Below are positions 23,073 through 37,899 of a DNA stretch of 64,000 nt, piece by piece. Made by a program: the position numbers and the translations under genes. Positions within the stretch are counted from its first letter, which is position 1. Each line of letters opens with the position of its first letter. The notes beneath the pieces are model-generated. The model was given only the letters and a program-made list of their open reading frames with translations, searched no databases and had not been told where the DNA came from. Source of the DNA: Auanema rhodensis (lineage: Eukaryota; Nematoda; Chromadorea; Rhabditida; Rhabditidae); contig OZ059900.1 of assembly GCA_964057225.1 (NCBI GenBank), forward strand, positions 2,304,501-2,368,500, given 5' to 3'.

Positions 23073-26000
23073 TTTAACACCATATACTCACCGATTTTTG
23101 GTACAAAATCTGTAATACTCGTAAATTTTGATCATATTCGGTGAGATTCGAGAATCAAACACACAATACACGAAATAAGTTTATTTTGACGAGTTTGCAC
23201 TGGTATTTATTCATTTTGATCAAAAAAGGTCGAAAATAGAAAGAATTTTTGAATTTTCCGAGTTTTGAGTCCAATTGGGCTAAATCGCTCATATATATGA
23301 TCAAAAGCATAGTTTTACTGTCTATGATAACAAAAGTCTTCAAATATACACTAGTAATGATTAAATCACTGAATTTCACTCAAATAGCTTTACTACACTA
23401 AGTATGGTCGTTTTTATGCCTTTAACACCATATACTCACCGATTTTTGGTACAAAATCTGTAATACTCGTAAATTTTGATCATATCCGTTAAGATTCGAG
23501 AATCAAACACACAATACACGAAATAAGTTTATTTTTACGAGTTTGCACTGATATTTATTCATTTTGATCAAAAAAGGTCGAAAATAGAAAGAATTTTTGA
23601 ATTTTCCGAGTTTTGAGTCCAATTGGGCTAAATCGCTCATATATATGATCAAAAGCATAGTTTCACTGTCTATGATAACAAAAGTCTTCAAATATACACT
23701 ACTAATGATTAAATCACTGAATTTCACTCAAATAGCATTACTACACTAAGTATGGTCGTTTTTATGCCTTTAACACCATATACTCACCGATTTTTGGTAC
23801 AAAATCTGTAATACTTGTAAATTTTGATCATATTCGTTAAGATTTGAGAATCAAACACATAATACACTAAATAAGTCTTTTTTTACAAGTTTGCACTGAT
23901 ATTTATTCATTTTGATCAAAAAAGGTCGAAAATAGAAAGAATTTTTGAAATTTCCGAGTTTTGAGTCCAATTTGGCTAAATCGCTCATATATATGATCAA
24001 AAGCATAGTTCCATTGTCTATAACAACAAAAGTCTTTAATTAAACGCTAGTGATGTTTTAATACTGAATTTTGCTCAAATAGCATTACTACACTAAGTAT
24101 GGTCGTTTTTATGCCTTTAACACCATATACTCACCGATTTTTGGTACAAAATCTGTAATACTTGTAAATTTTGATCATATTCGTTAAGATTTGAAAATCA
24201 AACACACAATACACGAAATAAGTTTATTTTTACAAGTTTGCACTGATATTTATTCATTTTGATCAAAAAAGGTCGAAAATAGAAAGAATTTTTGAAATTT
24301 CCGAGTTTTGAGTCTAATTTGGCTAAATCGCTCATATATATGATCAAAAGCATAGTTTTATTGTCTATGACAACAAAAGTCATCAATTAAACGCTAGTGA
24401 TGTTTAAATACTGAATTTCGCTCAAATAGCATTACTACACTGAGTATGGTCGTTTTTATGCCTTTAACACCATATACTCACCGATTTTTGGTACAAAATC
24501 TGTAATACTCGTAAATTTTGATCATATTCGGTGAGATTCGAGAATCAAACACACAATACACGAAATAAGTTTATTTTGACGAGTTTGCACTGGTATTTAT
24601 TCATTTTGATCAAAAAAGGTCGAAAATAGAAAGAATTTTTGAATTTTCCGAGTTTTGAGTCCAATTTGGCTAAATCGCTCATATATATGATCAAAAGCAT
24701 AGTTTTATTGTCTATAACAACAAAAGTCATCAATTAAACGCTAGTGATGTTTAAATACTGAATTTCGCTCAAATAGCATTACTACACTAAGTATGGTCGT
24801 TTTTATGCCTTTAACACCATATACTCACCGATTTTTGGTACAAAATCTGTAATACTCGTAAATTTTGATCATATTCGGTGAGATTCGAGAATCAAACACA
24901 CAATACACGAAATAAGTTTATTTTGACGAGTTTGCACTGGTATTTATTCATTTTGATCAAAAAAGGTCGAAAATAGAAAGAATTTTTGAATTTTCCGAGT
25001 TTTGAGTCCAATTGGGCTAAATCGCTCATATATATGATCAAAAGCATAGTTTTACTGTCTATGATAACAAAAGTCTTCAAATATACACTAGTAATGATTA
25101 AATCACTGAATTTCACTCAAATAGCTTTACTACACTAAGTATGGTCGTTTTTATGCCTTTAACACCATATACTCACCGATTTTTGGTACAAAATCTGTAA
25201 TACTCGTAAATTTTGATCATATCCGTTAAGATTCGAGAATCAAACACACAATACACGAAATAAGTTTATTTTTACGAGTTTGCACTGATATTTATTCATT
25301 TTGATCAAAAAAGGTCGAAAATAGAAAGAATTTTTGAATTTTCCGAGTTTTGAGTCCAATTGGGCTAAATCGCTCATATATATGATCAAAAGCATAGTTT
25401 CACTGTCTATGATAACAAAAGTCTTCAAATATACACTACTAATGATTAAATCACTGAATTTCACTCAAATAGCATTACTACACTAAGTATGGTCGTTTTT
25501 ATGCCTTTAACACCATATACTCACCGATTTTTGGTACAAAATCTGTAATACTTGTAAATTTTGATCATATTCGTTAAGATTTGAGAATCAAACACATAAT
25601 ACACGAAATAAGTCTTTTTTTACAAGTTTGCACTGATATTTATTCATTTTGATCAAAAAAGGTCGAAAATAGAAAGAATTTTTGAAATTTCCGAGTTTTG
25701 AGTCCAATTTGGCTAAATCGCTCATATATATGATCAAAAGCATAGTTCCATTGTCTATAACAACAAAAGTCTTTAATTAAACGCTAGTGATGTTTTAATA
25801 CTGAATTTTGCTCAAATAGCATTACTACACTAAGTATGGTCGTTTTTATGCCTTTAACACCATATACTCACCGATTTTTGGTACAAAATCTGTAATACTT
25901 GTAAATTTTGATCATATTCGTTAAGATTTGAAAATCAAACACACAATACACGAAATAAGTTTATTTTTACAAGTTTGCACTGATATTTATTCATTTTGAT

Positions 26001-27935
26001 CAAAAAAGGTCGAAAATAGAAAGAATTTTTGAAATTTCCGAGTTTTGAGTCTAATTTGGCTAAATCGCTCATATATATGATCAGAAGCATAGGTGTATTG
26101 TCTATGACAACAAAAGTCATTAATTAAACACTAATGATGTTTAAATCTCTAAATTTCGCTCTAATAGCATTACTACACTAAGTATGGTCGTTTTTATACC
26201 TTCAACACCATATACTCACCGATTTTTGGTACAAAATCTGTGATACTCGTAAATTTTGATCATATTCGTTAAGATTTGAGAATCAAACACACAATACACA
26301 ATATCAGTCTATTTTTATGAGCTTGCACTGATATATATTCATTTTGATCAAAAAAGGTCGAAAACAGAAAGAATTTTTGAAATTTCCGAGTTTTGAGTCT
26401 AATTTGGCTAAATCGCTCATTTATATGATCAAAAGCATAGTTTTATTGTCTATGACAACAAAAGTCATCAATTAAACGCTAGTGATGTTTAAATACTGAT
26501 TTTCGCTCAAATAGCATTACTACACTAAGTATGGTCGTTTTTATGCCTTTAACACCATATACTCACCGATTTTTGGTACAAAATCTGTAATACTTGTAAA
26601 TTTTGATCATATTCGTTAAGATTCGAGAATCAAACACATAATACACGAAATAAGTCTAGTTTTACAAGTTTGCACTGATATTTATTCATTTTGATCAAAA
26701 AAGGTCGAAAATAGAAAGAATTTTTGAAATTTCCGAGTTTTGAGTCCAATTTGGCTAAATCGCTCATATATAAGATCAAAAGCATAGTTTTATTGTCTAT
26801 AACAACAAAAGTCATCAATTAAACGCTAGTGATATTTAAATACTGATTTTCGCTCAAGTAGCATTACTACACTAAGTATGGTCGTTTTTATGCCTTTAAC
26901 ACCATATACTCACCGATTTTTGGTACAAAATCTGTAATACTTGTAAATTTTGATCATATTTGTTAAGATTCGAGAATCGAACATACAATACACAAAATCA
27001 GTCTATTTTTATGAGCTTGCACTGATATATATTCATTTTGATCAAAAAAGGTCGAAAATAGAAAGAATTTTTGAAATTTCCGAGTTTTGAGTCTAATTTG
27101 GCTAAATCGCTCATATATATGATCAGAAGCATAGTTTTATTGTCTATGACAACAAAAATCATCAATTAAACGCTAGTGATGTTTAAATACTGATTTTCGC
27201 TCAAATAGCATTACTACACTAAGTATGGTCGTTTTTATGCCTTTAACACCATATACTCACCGATTTTTGGTACAAAATCTGTAATACTCGTAAAATTTGA
27301 TCATATTTGTTAAGATTTGAGAATCAAACACACAATACACAAAATCAGTCTATTTTTATGAGTTTACACTGATATATATTCATTTTCATCAAAAAAGGTC
27401 GAAAATAGAAAGAGTTTTTGAAATTTCCGAGTTTTGAGTCCAATTTGGCTAAATCGCTCATATATATGATCAAAAGCATAGTTTTATTGTCTATAACAGC
27501 AAAAGTCATCAATTAAACGCTAGTGATGTTTAAATACTGAATTTCGCTCAAATAGCATTACTACACTAAGTATGGTCGTTTTTATGCCTTTAACACCATA
27601 TACTCACCGATTTTTGGTACAAAATCTGTAATACTCGTAAATTTTGATCATATTCGTTAAGGTTTGAGAATCAAACATACAATACACAAAATCAGTCTAT
27701 TTTTATGAGCTTGCACTGATATATATTCATTTTGATCAAAAAAGGTCGAAAATAGAAAGAATTTTTGAAATTTCCGAGTTTTGAGTCTAATTTGGCTAAA
27801 TCGCTCATATATATGATCAAAAGCATAGTTTTATTGTCTATGACAACAAAAGTCATCAATTAAACGCTAGTGATGTTTAAATACTGAATTTCGCTCAAAT
27901 AGCATTACTACACTAAGTATGGTCGTTTTTATGCC
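23073..27935 (+). repeat. HOR C, copy 1: 14-mer of 4863 bp with nested 5-mer duplication
   Basis: Units start at 23073, 23421, 23769, 24116, 24463, 24810, 25158, 25506, 25853, 26201, 26548, 26895, 27242 and 27589. The first four units are repeated 1737 bp (five units) later at 24810, 25158, 25506 and 25853, with small changes such as CACTAAATAAG at 23869 versus CACGAAATAAG. Private markers also found in copy 2 are CACTAAATAAG, ATAACAGCAAAAG near 27494 and TTAAGGTTTGAG near 27657. Confidence 0.94.
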
Positions 27936-30900
27936 TTTAACACCATATACTCACCGATTTTTGGTACAAAATCTGTAATACTCGTAAATTTTGATCATAT
28001 TCGGTGAGATTCGAGAATCAAACACACAATACACGAAATAAGTTTATTTTGACGAGTTTGCACTGGTATTTATTCATTTTGATCAAAAAAGGTCGAAAAT
28101 AGAAAGAATTTTTGAATTTTCCGAGTTTTGAGTCCAATTGGGCTAAATCGCTCATATATATGATCAAAAGCATAGTTTTACTGTCTATGATAACAAAAGT
28201 CTTCAAATATACACTAGTAATGATTAAATCACTGAATTTCACTCAAATAGCTTTACTACACTAAGTATGGTCGTTTTTATGCCTTTAACACCATATACTC
28301 ACCGATTTTTGGTACAAAATCTGTAATACTCGTAAATTTTGATCATATCCGTTAAGATTCGAGAATCAAACACACAATACACGAAATAAGTTTATTTTTA
28401 CGAGTTTGCACTGATATTTATTCATTTTGATCAAAAAAGGTCGAAAATAGAAAGAATTTTTGAATTTTCCGAGTTTTGAGTCCAATTGGGCTAAATCGCT
28501 CATATATATGATCAAAAGCATAGTTTCACTGTCTATGATAACAAAAGTCTTCAAATATACACTACTAATGATTAAATCACTGAATTTCACTCAAATAGCA
28601 TTACTACACTAAGTATGGTCGTTTTTATGCCTTTAACACCATATACTCACCGATTTTTGGTACAAAATCTGTAATACTTGTAAATTTTGATCATATTCGT
28701 TAAGATTTGAGAATCAAACACATAATACACTAAATAAGTCTTTTTTTACAAGTTTGCACTGATATTTATTCATTTTGATCAAAAAAGGTCGAAAATAGAA
28801 AGAATTTTTGAAATTTCCGAGTTTTGAGTCCAATTTGGCTAAATCGCTCATATATATGATCAAAAGCATAGTTCCATTGTCTATAACAACAAAAGTCTTT
28901 AATTAAACGCTAGTGATGTTTTAATACTGAATTTTGCTCAAATAGCATTACTACACTAAGTATGGTCGTTTTTATGCCTTTAACACCATATACTCACCGA
29001 TTTTTGGTACAAAATCTGTAATACTTGTAAATTTTGATCATATTCGTTAAGATTTGAAAATCAAACACACAATACACGAAATAAGTTTATTTTTACAAGT
29101 TTGCACTGATATTTATTCATTTTGATCAAAAAAGGTCGAAAATAGAAAGAATTTTTGAAATTTCCGAGTTTTGAGTCTAATTTGGCTAAATCGCTCATAT
29201 ATATGATCAAAAGCATAGTTTTATTGTCTATGACAACAAAAGTCATCAATTAAACGCTAGTGATGTTTAAATACTGAATTTCGCTCAAATAGCATTACTA
29301 CACTGAGTATGGTCGTTTTTATGCCTTTAACACCATATACTCACCGATTTTTGGTACAAAATCTGTAATACTCGTAAATTTTGATCATATTCGGTGAGAT
29401 TCGAGAATCAAACACACAATACACGAAATAAGTTTATTTTGACGAGTTTGCACTGGTATTTATTCATTTTGATCAAAAAAGGTCGAAAATAGAAAGAATT
29501 TTTGAATTTTCCGAGTTTTGAGTCCAATTTGGCTAAATCGCTCATATATATGATCAAAAGCATAGTTTTATTGTCTATAACAACAAAAGTCATCAATTAA
29601 ACGCTAGTGATGTTTAAATACTGAATTTCGCTCAAATAGCATTACTACACTAAGTATGGTCGTTTTTATGCCTTTAACACCATATACTCACCGATTTTTG
29701 GTACAAAATCTGTAATACTCGTAAATTTTGATCATATTCGGTGAGATTCGAGAATCAAACACACAATACACGAAATAAGTTTATTTTGACGAGTTTGCAC
29801 TGGTATTTATTCATTTTGATCAAAAAAGGTCGAAAATAGAAAGAATTTTTGAATTTTCCGAGTTTTGAGTCCAATTGGGCTAAATCGCTCATATATATGA
29901 TCAAAAGCATAGTTTTACTGTCTATGATAACAAAAGTCTTCAAATATACACTAGTAATGATTAAATCACTGAATTTCACTCAAATAGCTTTACTACACTA
30001 AGTATGGTCGTTTTTATGCCTTTAACACCATATACTCACCGATTTTTGGTACAAAATCTGTAATACTCGTAAATTTTGATCATATCCGTTAAGATTCGAG
30101 AATCAAACACACAATACACGAAATAAGTTTATTTTTACGAGTTTGCACTGATATTTATTCATTTTGATCAAAAAAGGTCGAAAATAGAAAGAATTTTTGA
30201 ATTTTCCGAGTTTTGAGTCCAATTGGGCTAAATCGCTCATATATATGATCAAAAGCATAGTTTCACTGTCTATGATAACAAAAGTCTTCAAATATACACT
30301 ACTAATGATTAAATCACTGAATTTCACTCAAATAGCATTACTACACTAAGTATGGTCGTTTTTATGCCTTTAACACCATATACTCACCGATTTTTGGTAC
30401 AAAATCTGTAATACTTGTAAATTTTGATCATATTCGTTAAGATTTGAGAATCAAACACATAATACACGAAATAAGTCTTTTTTTACAAGTTTGCACTGAT
30501 ATTTATTCATTTTGATCAAAAAAGGTCGAAAATAGAAAGAATTTTTGAAATTTCCGAGTTTTGAGTCCAATTTGGCTAAATCGCTCATATATATGATCAA
30601 AAGCATAGTTCCATTGTCTATAACAACAAAAGTCTTTAATTAAACGCTAGTGATGTTTTAATACTGAATTTTGCTCAAATAGCATTACTACACTAAGTAT
30701 GGTCGTTTTTATGCCTTTAACACCATATACTCACCGATTTTTGGTACAAAATCTGTAATACTTGTAAATTTTGATCATATTCGTTAAGATTTGAAAATCA
30801 AACACACAATACACGAAATAAGTTTATTTTTACAAGTTTGCACTGATATTTATTCATTTTGATCAAAAAAGGTCGAAAATAGAAAGAATTTTTGAAATTT

Positions 30901-32798
30901 CCGAGTTTTGAGTCTAATTTGGCTAAATCGCTCATATATATGATCAGAAGCATAGGTGTATTGTCTATGACAACAAAAGTCATTAATTAAACACTAATGA
31001 TGTTTAAATCTCTAAATTTCGCTCTAATAGCATTACTACACTAAGTATGGTCGTTTTTATACCTTCAACACCATATACTCACCGATTTTTGGTACAAAAT
31101 CTGTGATACTCGTAAATTTTGATCATATTCGTTAAGATTTGAGAATCAAACACACAATACACAATATCAGTCTATTTTTATGAGCTTGCACTGATATATA
31201 TTCATTTTGATCAAAAAAGGTCGAAAACAGAAAGAATTTTTGAAATTTCCGAGTTTTGAGTCTAATTTGGCTAAATCGCTCATTTATATGATCAAAAGCA
31301 TAGTTTTATTGTCTATGACAACAAAAGTCATCAATTAAACGCTAGTGATGTTTAAATACTGATTTTCGCTCAAATAGCATTACTACACTAAGTATGGTCG
31401 TTTTTATGCCTTTAACACCATATACTCACCGATTTTTGGTACAAAATCTGTAATACTTGTAAATTTTGATCATATTCGTTAAGATTCGAGAATCAAACAC
31501 ATAATACACGAAATAAGTCTAGTTTTACAAGTTTGCACTGATATTTATTCATTTTGATCAAAAAAGGTCGAAAATAGAAAGAATTTTTGAAATTTCCGAG
31601 TTTTGAGTCCAATTTGGCTAAATCGCTCATATATAAGATCAAAAGCATAGTTTTATTGTCTATAACAACAAAAGTCATCAATTAAACGCTAGTGATATTT
31701 AAATACTGATTTTCGCTCAAGTAGCATTACTACACTAAGTATGGTCGTTTTTATGCCTTTAACACCATATACTCACCGATTTTTGGTACAAAATCTGTAA
31801 TACTTGTAAATTTTGATCATATTTGTTAAGATTCGAGAATCGAACATACAATACACAAAATCAGTCTATTTTTATGAGCTTGCACTGATATATATTCATT
31901 TTGATCAAAAAAGGTCGAAAATAGAAAGAATTTTTGAAATTTCCGAGTTTTGAGTCTAATTTGGCTAAATCGCTCATATATATGATCAGAAGCATAGTTT
32001 TATTGTCTATGACAACAAAAATCATCAATTAAACGCTAGTGATGTTTAAATACTGATTTTCGCTCAAATAGCATTACTACACTAAGTATGGTCGTTTTTA
32101 TGCCTTTAACACCATATACTCACCGATTTTTGGTACAAAATCTGTAATACTCGTAAAATTTGATCATATTTGTTAAGATTTGAGAATCAAACACACAATA
32201 CACAAAATCAGTCTATTTTTATGAGTTTACACTGATATATATTCATTTTCATCAAAAAAGGTCGAAAATAGAAAGAGTTTTTGAAATTTCCGAGTTTTGA
32301 GTCCAATTTGGCTAAATCGCTCATATATATGATCAAAAGCATAGTTTTATTGTCTATAACAGCAAAAGTCATCAATTAAACGCTAGTGATGTTTAAATAC
32401 TGAATTTCGCTCAAATAGCATTACTACACTAAGTATGGTCGTTTTTATGCCTTTAACACCATATACTCACCGATTTTTGGTACAAAATCTGTAATACTCG
32501 TAAATTTTGATCATATTCGTTAAGGTTTGAGAATCAAACATACAATACACAAAATCAGTCTATTTTTATGAGCTTGCACTGATATATATTCATTTTGATC
32601 AAAAAAGGTCGAAAATAGAAAGAATTTTTGAAATTTCCGAGTTTTGAGTCTAATTTGGCTAAATCGCTCATATATATGATCAAAAGCATAGTTTTATTGT
32701 CTATGACAACAAAAGTCATCAATTAAACGCTAGTGATGTTTAAATACTGAATTTCGCTCAAATAGCATTACTACACTAAGTATGGTCGTTTTTATGCC
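27936..32798 (+). repeat. HOR C, copy 2: 14-mer of 4863 bp
   Basis: Units start at 27936, 28284, 28632, 28979, 29326, 29673, 30021, 30369, 30716, 31064, 31411, 31758, 32105 and 32452. Every private marker of copy 1 is present at +4863, and I noticed no base difference at the sites I compared by eye. The match breaks in the next unit at 32799, which resembles the type at 22726 and not 27936. Confidence 0.94.
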
Positions 32799-35466
32799 TT
32801 TAACACCATATACTCACCGATTTTTGGTACAAAATCTGTAATACTCGTAAATTTTGATCATATTCGGTGAGATTCGAGAATCAAACACACAATACACGAA
32901 ATAAGTTTATTTTGACGAGTTTGCACTGGTATTTATTCATTTTGATCAAAAAAGGTCGAAAATAGAAAGAATTTTTGAATTTTCCGAGTTTTGAGTCTAA
33001 TTTGGCTAAATCGCTCATATATATGATCAAAAGCATAGTTTTATTGTCTATGACAACAAAAGTCATCAATTAAACGCTAGTGATGTTTAAATACTGAATT
33101 TCGCTCAAATAGCATTACTACACTAAGTATGGTCGTTTTTATGCCTTTAACACCATATACTCACCGATTTTTGGTACAAAATCTGTAATACTCGTAAATT
33201 TTGATCATATTCGGTGAGATTTGAGAATCAAACACACAATACACGAAATAAGTTTATTTTGACGAGTTTGCACTGGTATTTATTCATTTTGATCAAAAAA
33301 GGTCGAAAATAGAAAGAATTTTTGAATTTTCCGAGTTTTGAGTCCAATTGGGCTAAATCGCTCATATATATGATCAAAAGCATAGTTTTACTGTCTATGA
33401 TAACAAAAGTCTTCAAATATACACTAATAATGATTGAATCACTGAATTTCACTCAAATAGCATTACTACACTAAGTATGGTCGTTTTTATGCCTTTAACA
33501 CCATATACTCACCGATTTTTGGTACAAAATCTGTAATACTTGTAAATTTTGATCATATTCGTTAAGATTTGAGAATCGAACATACAATACACAAAATCAG
33601 TCTATTTTTATGAGCTTGCACTGATATATATTCATTTTGATCAAAAAAGGTCGAAAATAGAAAGAATTTTTGAAATTTCCGAGTTTTGAGTCTAATTTGG
33701 CTAAATCGCTCATATATATGATCAGAAGCATAGTTTTAATGTCTATGACAACAAAAATCATCAATTAAACGCTAGTGATGTTTAAATACTGATTTTCGCT
33801 CAAATAGCATTACTACACTAAGTATGGTCGTTTTTATGCCTTTAACACCATATACTCACCGATTTTTGGTACAAAATCTGTAATACTCGTAAAATTTGAT
33901 AATATTTGTTAAGATTTGAGAATCAAACACACAATACACAAAATCAGTCTATTTTTATGAGTTTACACTGATATATATTCATTTTCATCAAAAAAGGTCG
34001 AAAATAGAAAGAATTTTTGAATTTTCCGAGTTTTGAGTCGAATTGGGCTAAATCGCTCATATATATGATCAAAAGCATAGTTTTACTGTCTATGATAACA
34101 AAAGTCTTCAAATATACACTAATAATGATTAAATCACTGAATTTCACTCAAATAGCATTACTACACTAAGTATGGTCGTTTTTATGCCTTTAACACCATA
34201 TACTCACCGATTTTTGGTACAAAATCTGTAATACTTGTAAATTTTGATCATATTTGTTAAGATTCGAGAATCAAACACATAATACACAAAATAAGTCTAT
34301 TTTTACAAGTTTGCACTGATATTTATTCATTTTGATCAAAAAAGGTCGAAAATAGAAAGAATTTTTGAAATTTCCGAGTTTTGAGTCTAATTTGGCTAAA
34401 TCGCTCATATATATGATCAAAAGCATAGTTTTACTGTCTATGATAACAAAAGTCTTCAAATATACACTAATAATGTGTAAATCACTGAATTTCACTCAAA
34501 TAGCTTTACTACACTAAGTATGGTCGTTTTTATGCCTTTAACACCATATACTCACCGATTTTTGGTACAAAATCTGTAATACTTGTAAATTTTGATCATA
34601 TTTGTTAAGATTCGAGAATCAAACACATAATACACAAAATAAGTCTATTTTTACAAGTTTGCACTGATATTTATTCATTTTGATCAAAAAAGGTCGAAAA
34701 TAGAAAGAATTTTTGAAATTTCCGAGTTTTGAGTCTAATTTGGCTAAATCGCTCATATATATGATCAAAAGCATAGTTTTACTGTCTATGATAACAAAAG
34801 TCTTCAAATATACACTAATAATGATTAAATCACTGAATTTCACTCAAATAGCATTACTACACTAAGTATGGTCGTTTTTATGCCTTTAACACCATATACT
34901 CACCGATTTTTGGTACAAAATCTGTAATACTTGTAAATTTTGATCATATTTGTTAAGATTCGAGAATCAAACACATAATACACAAAATAAGTCTATTTTT
35001 ACAAGTTTGCACTGATATTTATTCATTTTGATCAAAAAAGGTCGAAAATAGAAAGAATTTTTGAAATTTCCGAGTTTTGAGTCTAATTTGGCTAAATCGC
35101 TCATATATATGATCAAAAGCATAGTTTTACTGTCTATGATAACAAAAGTCTTCAAATATACACTAATAATGTGTAAATCACTGAATTTCACTCAAATAGC
35201 ATTACTACACTAAGTATGGTCGTTTTTATGCCTTACAAGTTTGCACTGATATTTATTCATTTTGATCAAAAAAGGTCGAAAATAGAAAGAATTTTTGAAT
35301 TTTCCGAGTTTTGAGTCGAATTGGGCTAAATCGCTCATATATATGATCAAAAGCATAGTTTTACTGTCTATGATAACAAAAGTCTTCAAATATACACTAA
35401 TAATGATTAAATCACTGAATTTCACTCAAATAGCATTACTACACTAAGTATGGTCGTTTTTATGCC
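32799..35466 (+). repeat. HOR D motif, copy 1: seven units plus a truncated one
   Basis: Units start at 32799, 33146, 33494, 33841, 34189, 34537, 34885 and 35233 (truncated). Markers: GTTTTAATGTC in 33494; TTTGATAATATTTG and GAGTCGAATTGGG in 33841; three successive CACATAATACACAAAATAAG units at 34189, 34537 and 34885; then the truncated unit. The same series recurs from 37900 at an offset of 5101 bp, increasing to 6144 bp after an insertion of three units. Confidence 0.92.
35233..35466 (+). repeat. 234-bp truncated unit (copy 1)
   Basis: The unit runs from ATGCC straight into TTACAAGTTTGCAC, losing 114 bp that normally span the unit start through the 5' variable block. Only about two bases (TT) are shared at the join, so this looks like an end-joining-type deletion and not an exchange between repeats. 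The minus-strand frame now runs through the junction and ends LVRHKNDHT. Confidence 0.95.
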
Positions 35467-37899
35467 TTTAACACCATATACTCACCGATTTTTGGTACAA
35501 AATCTGTAATACTCGTAAATTTTGATCATATTCGTTAAGATTTGAGAATCAAACATACAATACACAAAATCAGTCTATTTTTATGAGCTTGCACTGATAT
35601 ATATTCATTTTGATCAAAAAAGGTCGAAAATAGAAAGAATTTTTGAAATTTCCGAGTTTTGAGTCTAATTTGGCTAAATCGCTCATATATATGATCAAAA
35701 GCATAGTTTTACTGTCTATGATAACAAAAGTCTTCAAATATACACTAGTAATGATTAAATCACTGAATTTCACTCAAATAGCATTACTACACTAAGTATG
35801 GTCGTTTTTATGCCTTTAACACCATATACTCACCGATTTTTGGTACAAAATCTGTAATACTCGTAAATTTTGATCATATTCGGTGAGATTCGAGAATCAA
35901 ACACACAATACACGAAATAAGTTTATTTTGACGAGTTTGCACTGGTATTTATTCATTTTGATCAAAAAAGGTCGAAAATAGAAAGAATTTTTGAATTTTC
36001 CGAGTTTTGAGTCCAATTGGGCTAAATCGCTCATATATATGATCAAAAGCATAGTTTTACTGTCTATGATAACAAAAGTCTTTAAATATACACTAATAAT
36101 GTGTAAATCACTGAATTTCACTCAAATAGCTTTACTACACTAAGTATGGTCGTTTTTATGCCTTTAACACCATATACTCACCGATTTTTGGTACAAAATC
36201 TGTAATACTCGTAAATTTCGATCATATTCGTTAAGATTTGAGAATCAAACACACAATACACGAAATAAGTTTATTTTTACGAGTTTGCACTGATATTTAT
36301 TCATTTTGATCAAAAAAGGTCGAAAATAGAAAGAGTTTTTGAATTTTCCGAGTTTTGAGTCCAATTGGGCTAAATCGCTCATATATATGATCAAAAGCAT
36401 AGTTTCACTGTCTATGATAACAAAAGTCTTCAAATAAACACTAGTAATGATTAAATCACTGAATTTCACTCAAATAGCTTTACTACACTAAGTATGGTCG
36501 TTTTTATGCCTTTAACACCATATACTCACCGATTTTTGGTACAAAATCTGTAATACTCGTAAATTTTGATCATATCCGTTAAGATTCGAGAATCAAACAC
36601 ACAATACACGAAATAAGTTTATTTTTACGAGTTTGCACTGATATTTATTCATTTTGATCAAAAAAGGTCGAAAATAGAAAGAATTTTTGAATTTTCCGAG
36701 TTTTGAGTCCAATTGGGCTAAATCGCTCATATATATGATCAAAAGCATAGTTTCACTGTCTATGATAACAAAAGTCTTCAAATATACACTAGTAATGATT
36801 AAATCACTGAATTTCACTCAAATAGCTTTACTACACTAAGTATGGTCGTTTTTATGCCTTTAACACCATATACTCACCGATTTTTGGTACAAAATCTGTA
36901 ATACTCGTAAATTTTGATCATATCCGTTAAGATTCGAGAATCAAACACATAATACACAAAATAAGTCTATTTTTACAAGTTTGCACTGATATTTATTCAT
37001 TTTGATCAAAAAAGGTCGAAAATAGAAAGAATTTTTGAAATTTCCGAGTTTTGAGTCCAATTTGGCTAAATCGCTCATATATATGATCAGAAGCATAGTT
37101 TTATTGTCTATGACAACAAAAATCATCAATTAAACGCTAGTGATGTTTAAATACTGATTTTCGCTCAAATAGCATTACTACACTAAGTATGGTCGTTTTT
37201 ATGCCTTTAACACCATATACTCACCGATTTTTGGTACAAAATCTGTAATACTCGTAAAATTTGATCATATTTGTTAAGATTTGAGAATCAAACACACAAT
37301 ACACAAAATCAGTCTATTTTTATGAGTTTACACTGATATATATTCATTTTCATCAAAAAAGGTCGAAAATAGAAAGAGTTTTTGAAATTTCCGAGTTTTG
37401 AGTCCAATTTGGCTAAATCGCTCATATATATGATCAAAAGCATAGTTTTATTGTCTATAACAACAAAAGTCATCAATTAAACGCTAGTGATGTTTAAATA
37501 CTGAATTTCGCTCAAATAGCATTACTACACTAAGTATGGTCGTTTTTATGCCTTTAACACCATATACTCACCGATTTTTGGTACAAAATCTGTAATACTC
37601 GTAAATTTTGATCATATTCGTTAAGGTTTGAGAATCAAACATACAATACACAAAATCAGTCTATTTTTATGAGCTTGCACTGATATATATTCATTTTGAT
37701 CAAAAAAGGTCGAAAATAGAAAGAATTTTTGAAATTTCCGAGTTTTGAGTCTAATTTGGCTAAATCGCTCATATATATGATCAAAAGCATAGTTTTATTG
37801 TCTATGACAACAAAAGTCATCAATTAAACGCTAGTGATGTTTAAATACTGAATTTCGCTCAAATAGCATTACTACACTAAGTATGGTCGTTTTTATGCC
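35467..37899 (+). repeat. Seven units linking the two HOR D motifs
   Basis: Units start at 35467, 35815, 36163, 36511, 36859, 37206 and 37553. Types are mixed. 35815 is the TTCGGTGAG/TTTTGACGAG type. 36163 has private AAATTTCGATCATATTCG, GAAAGAGTTTTTG and CAAATAAACAC. 36511 is the CATATCCG/GTTTCACTG type. 37206 and 37553 are the TTTCATCAAAA and TTAAGGTTTGAG pair known from HOR C. The unit at 36859 joins a CATATCCG start to a CACATAATACAC body and an AAAAATCATC end. Confidence 0.85.
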
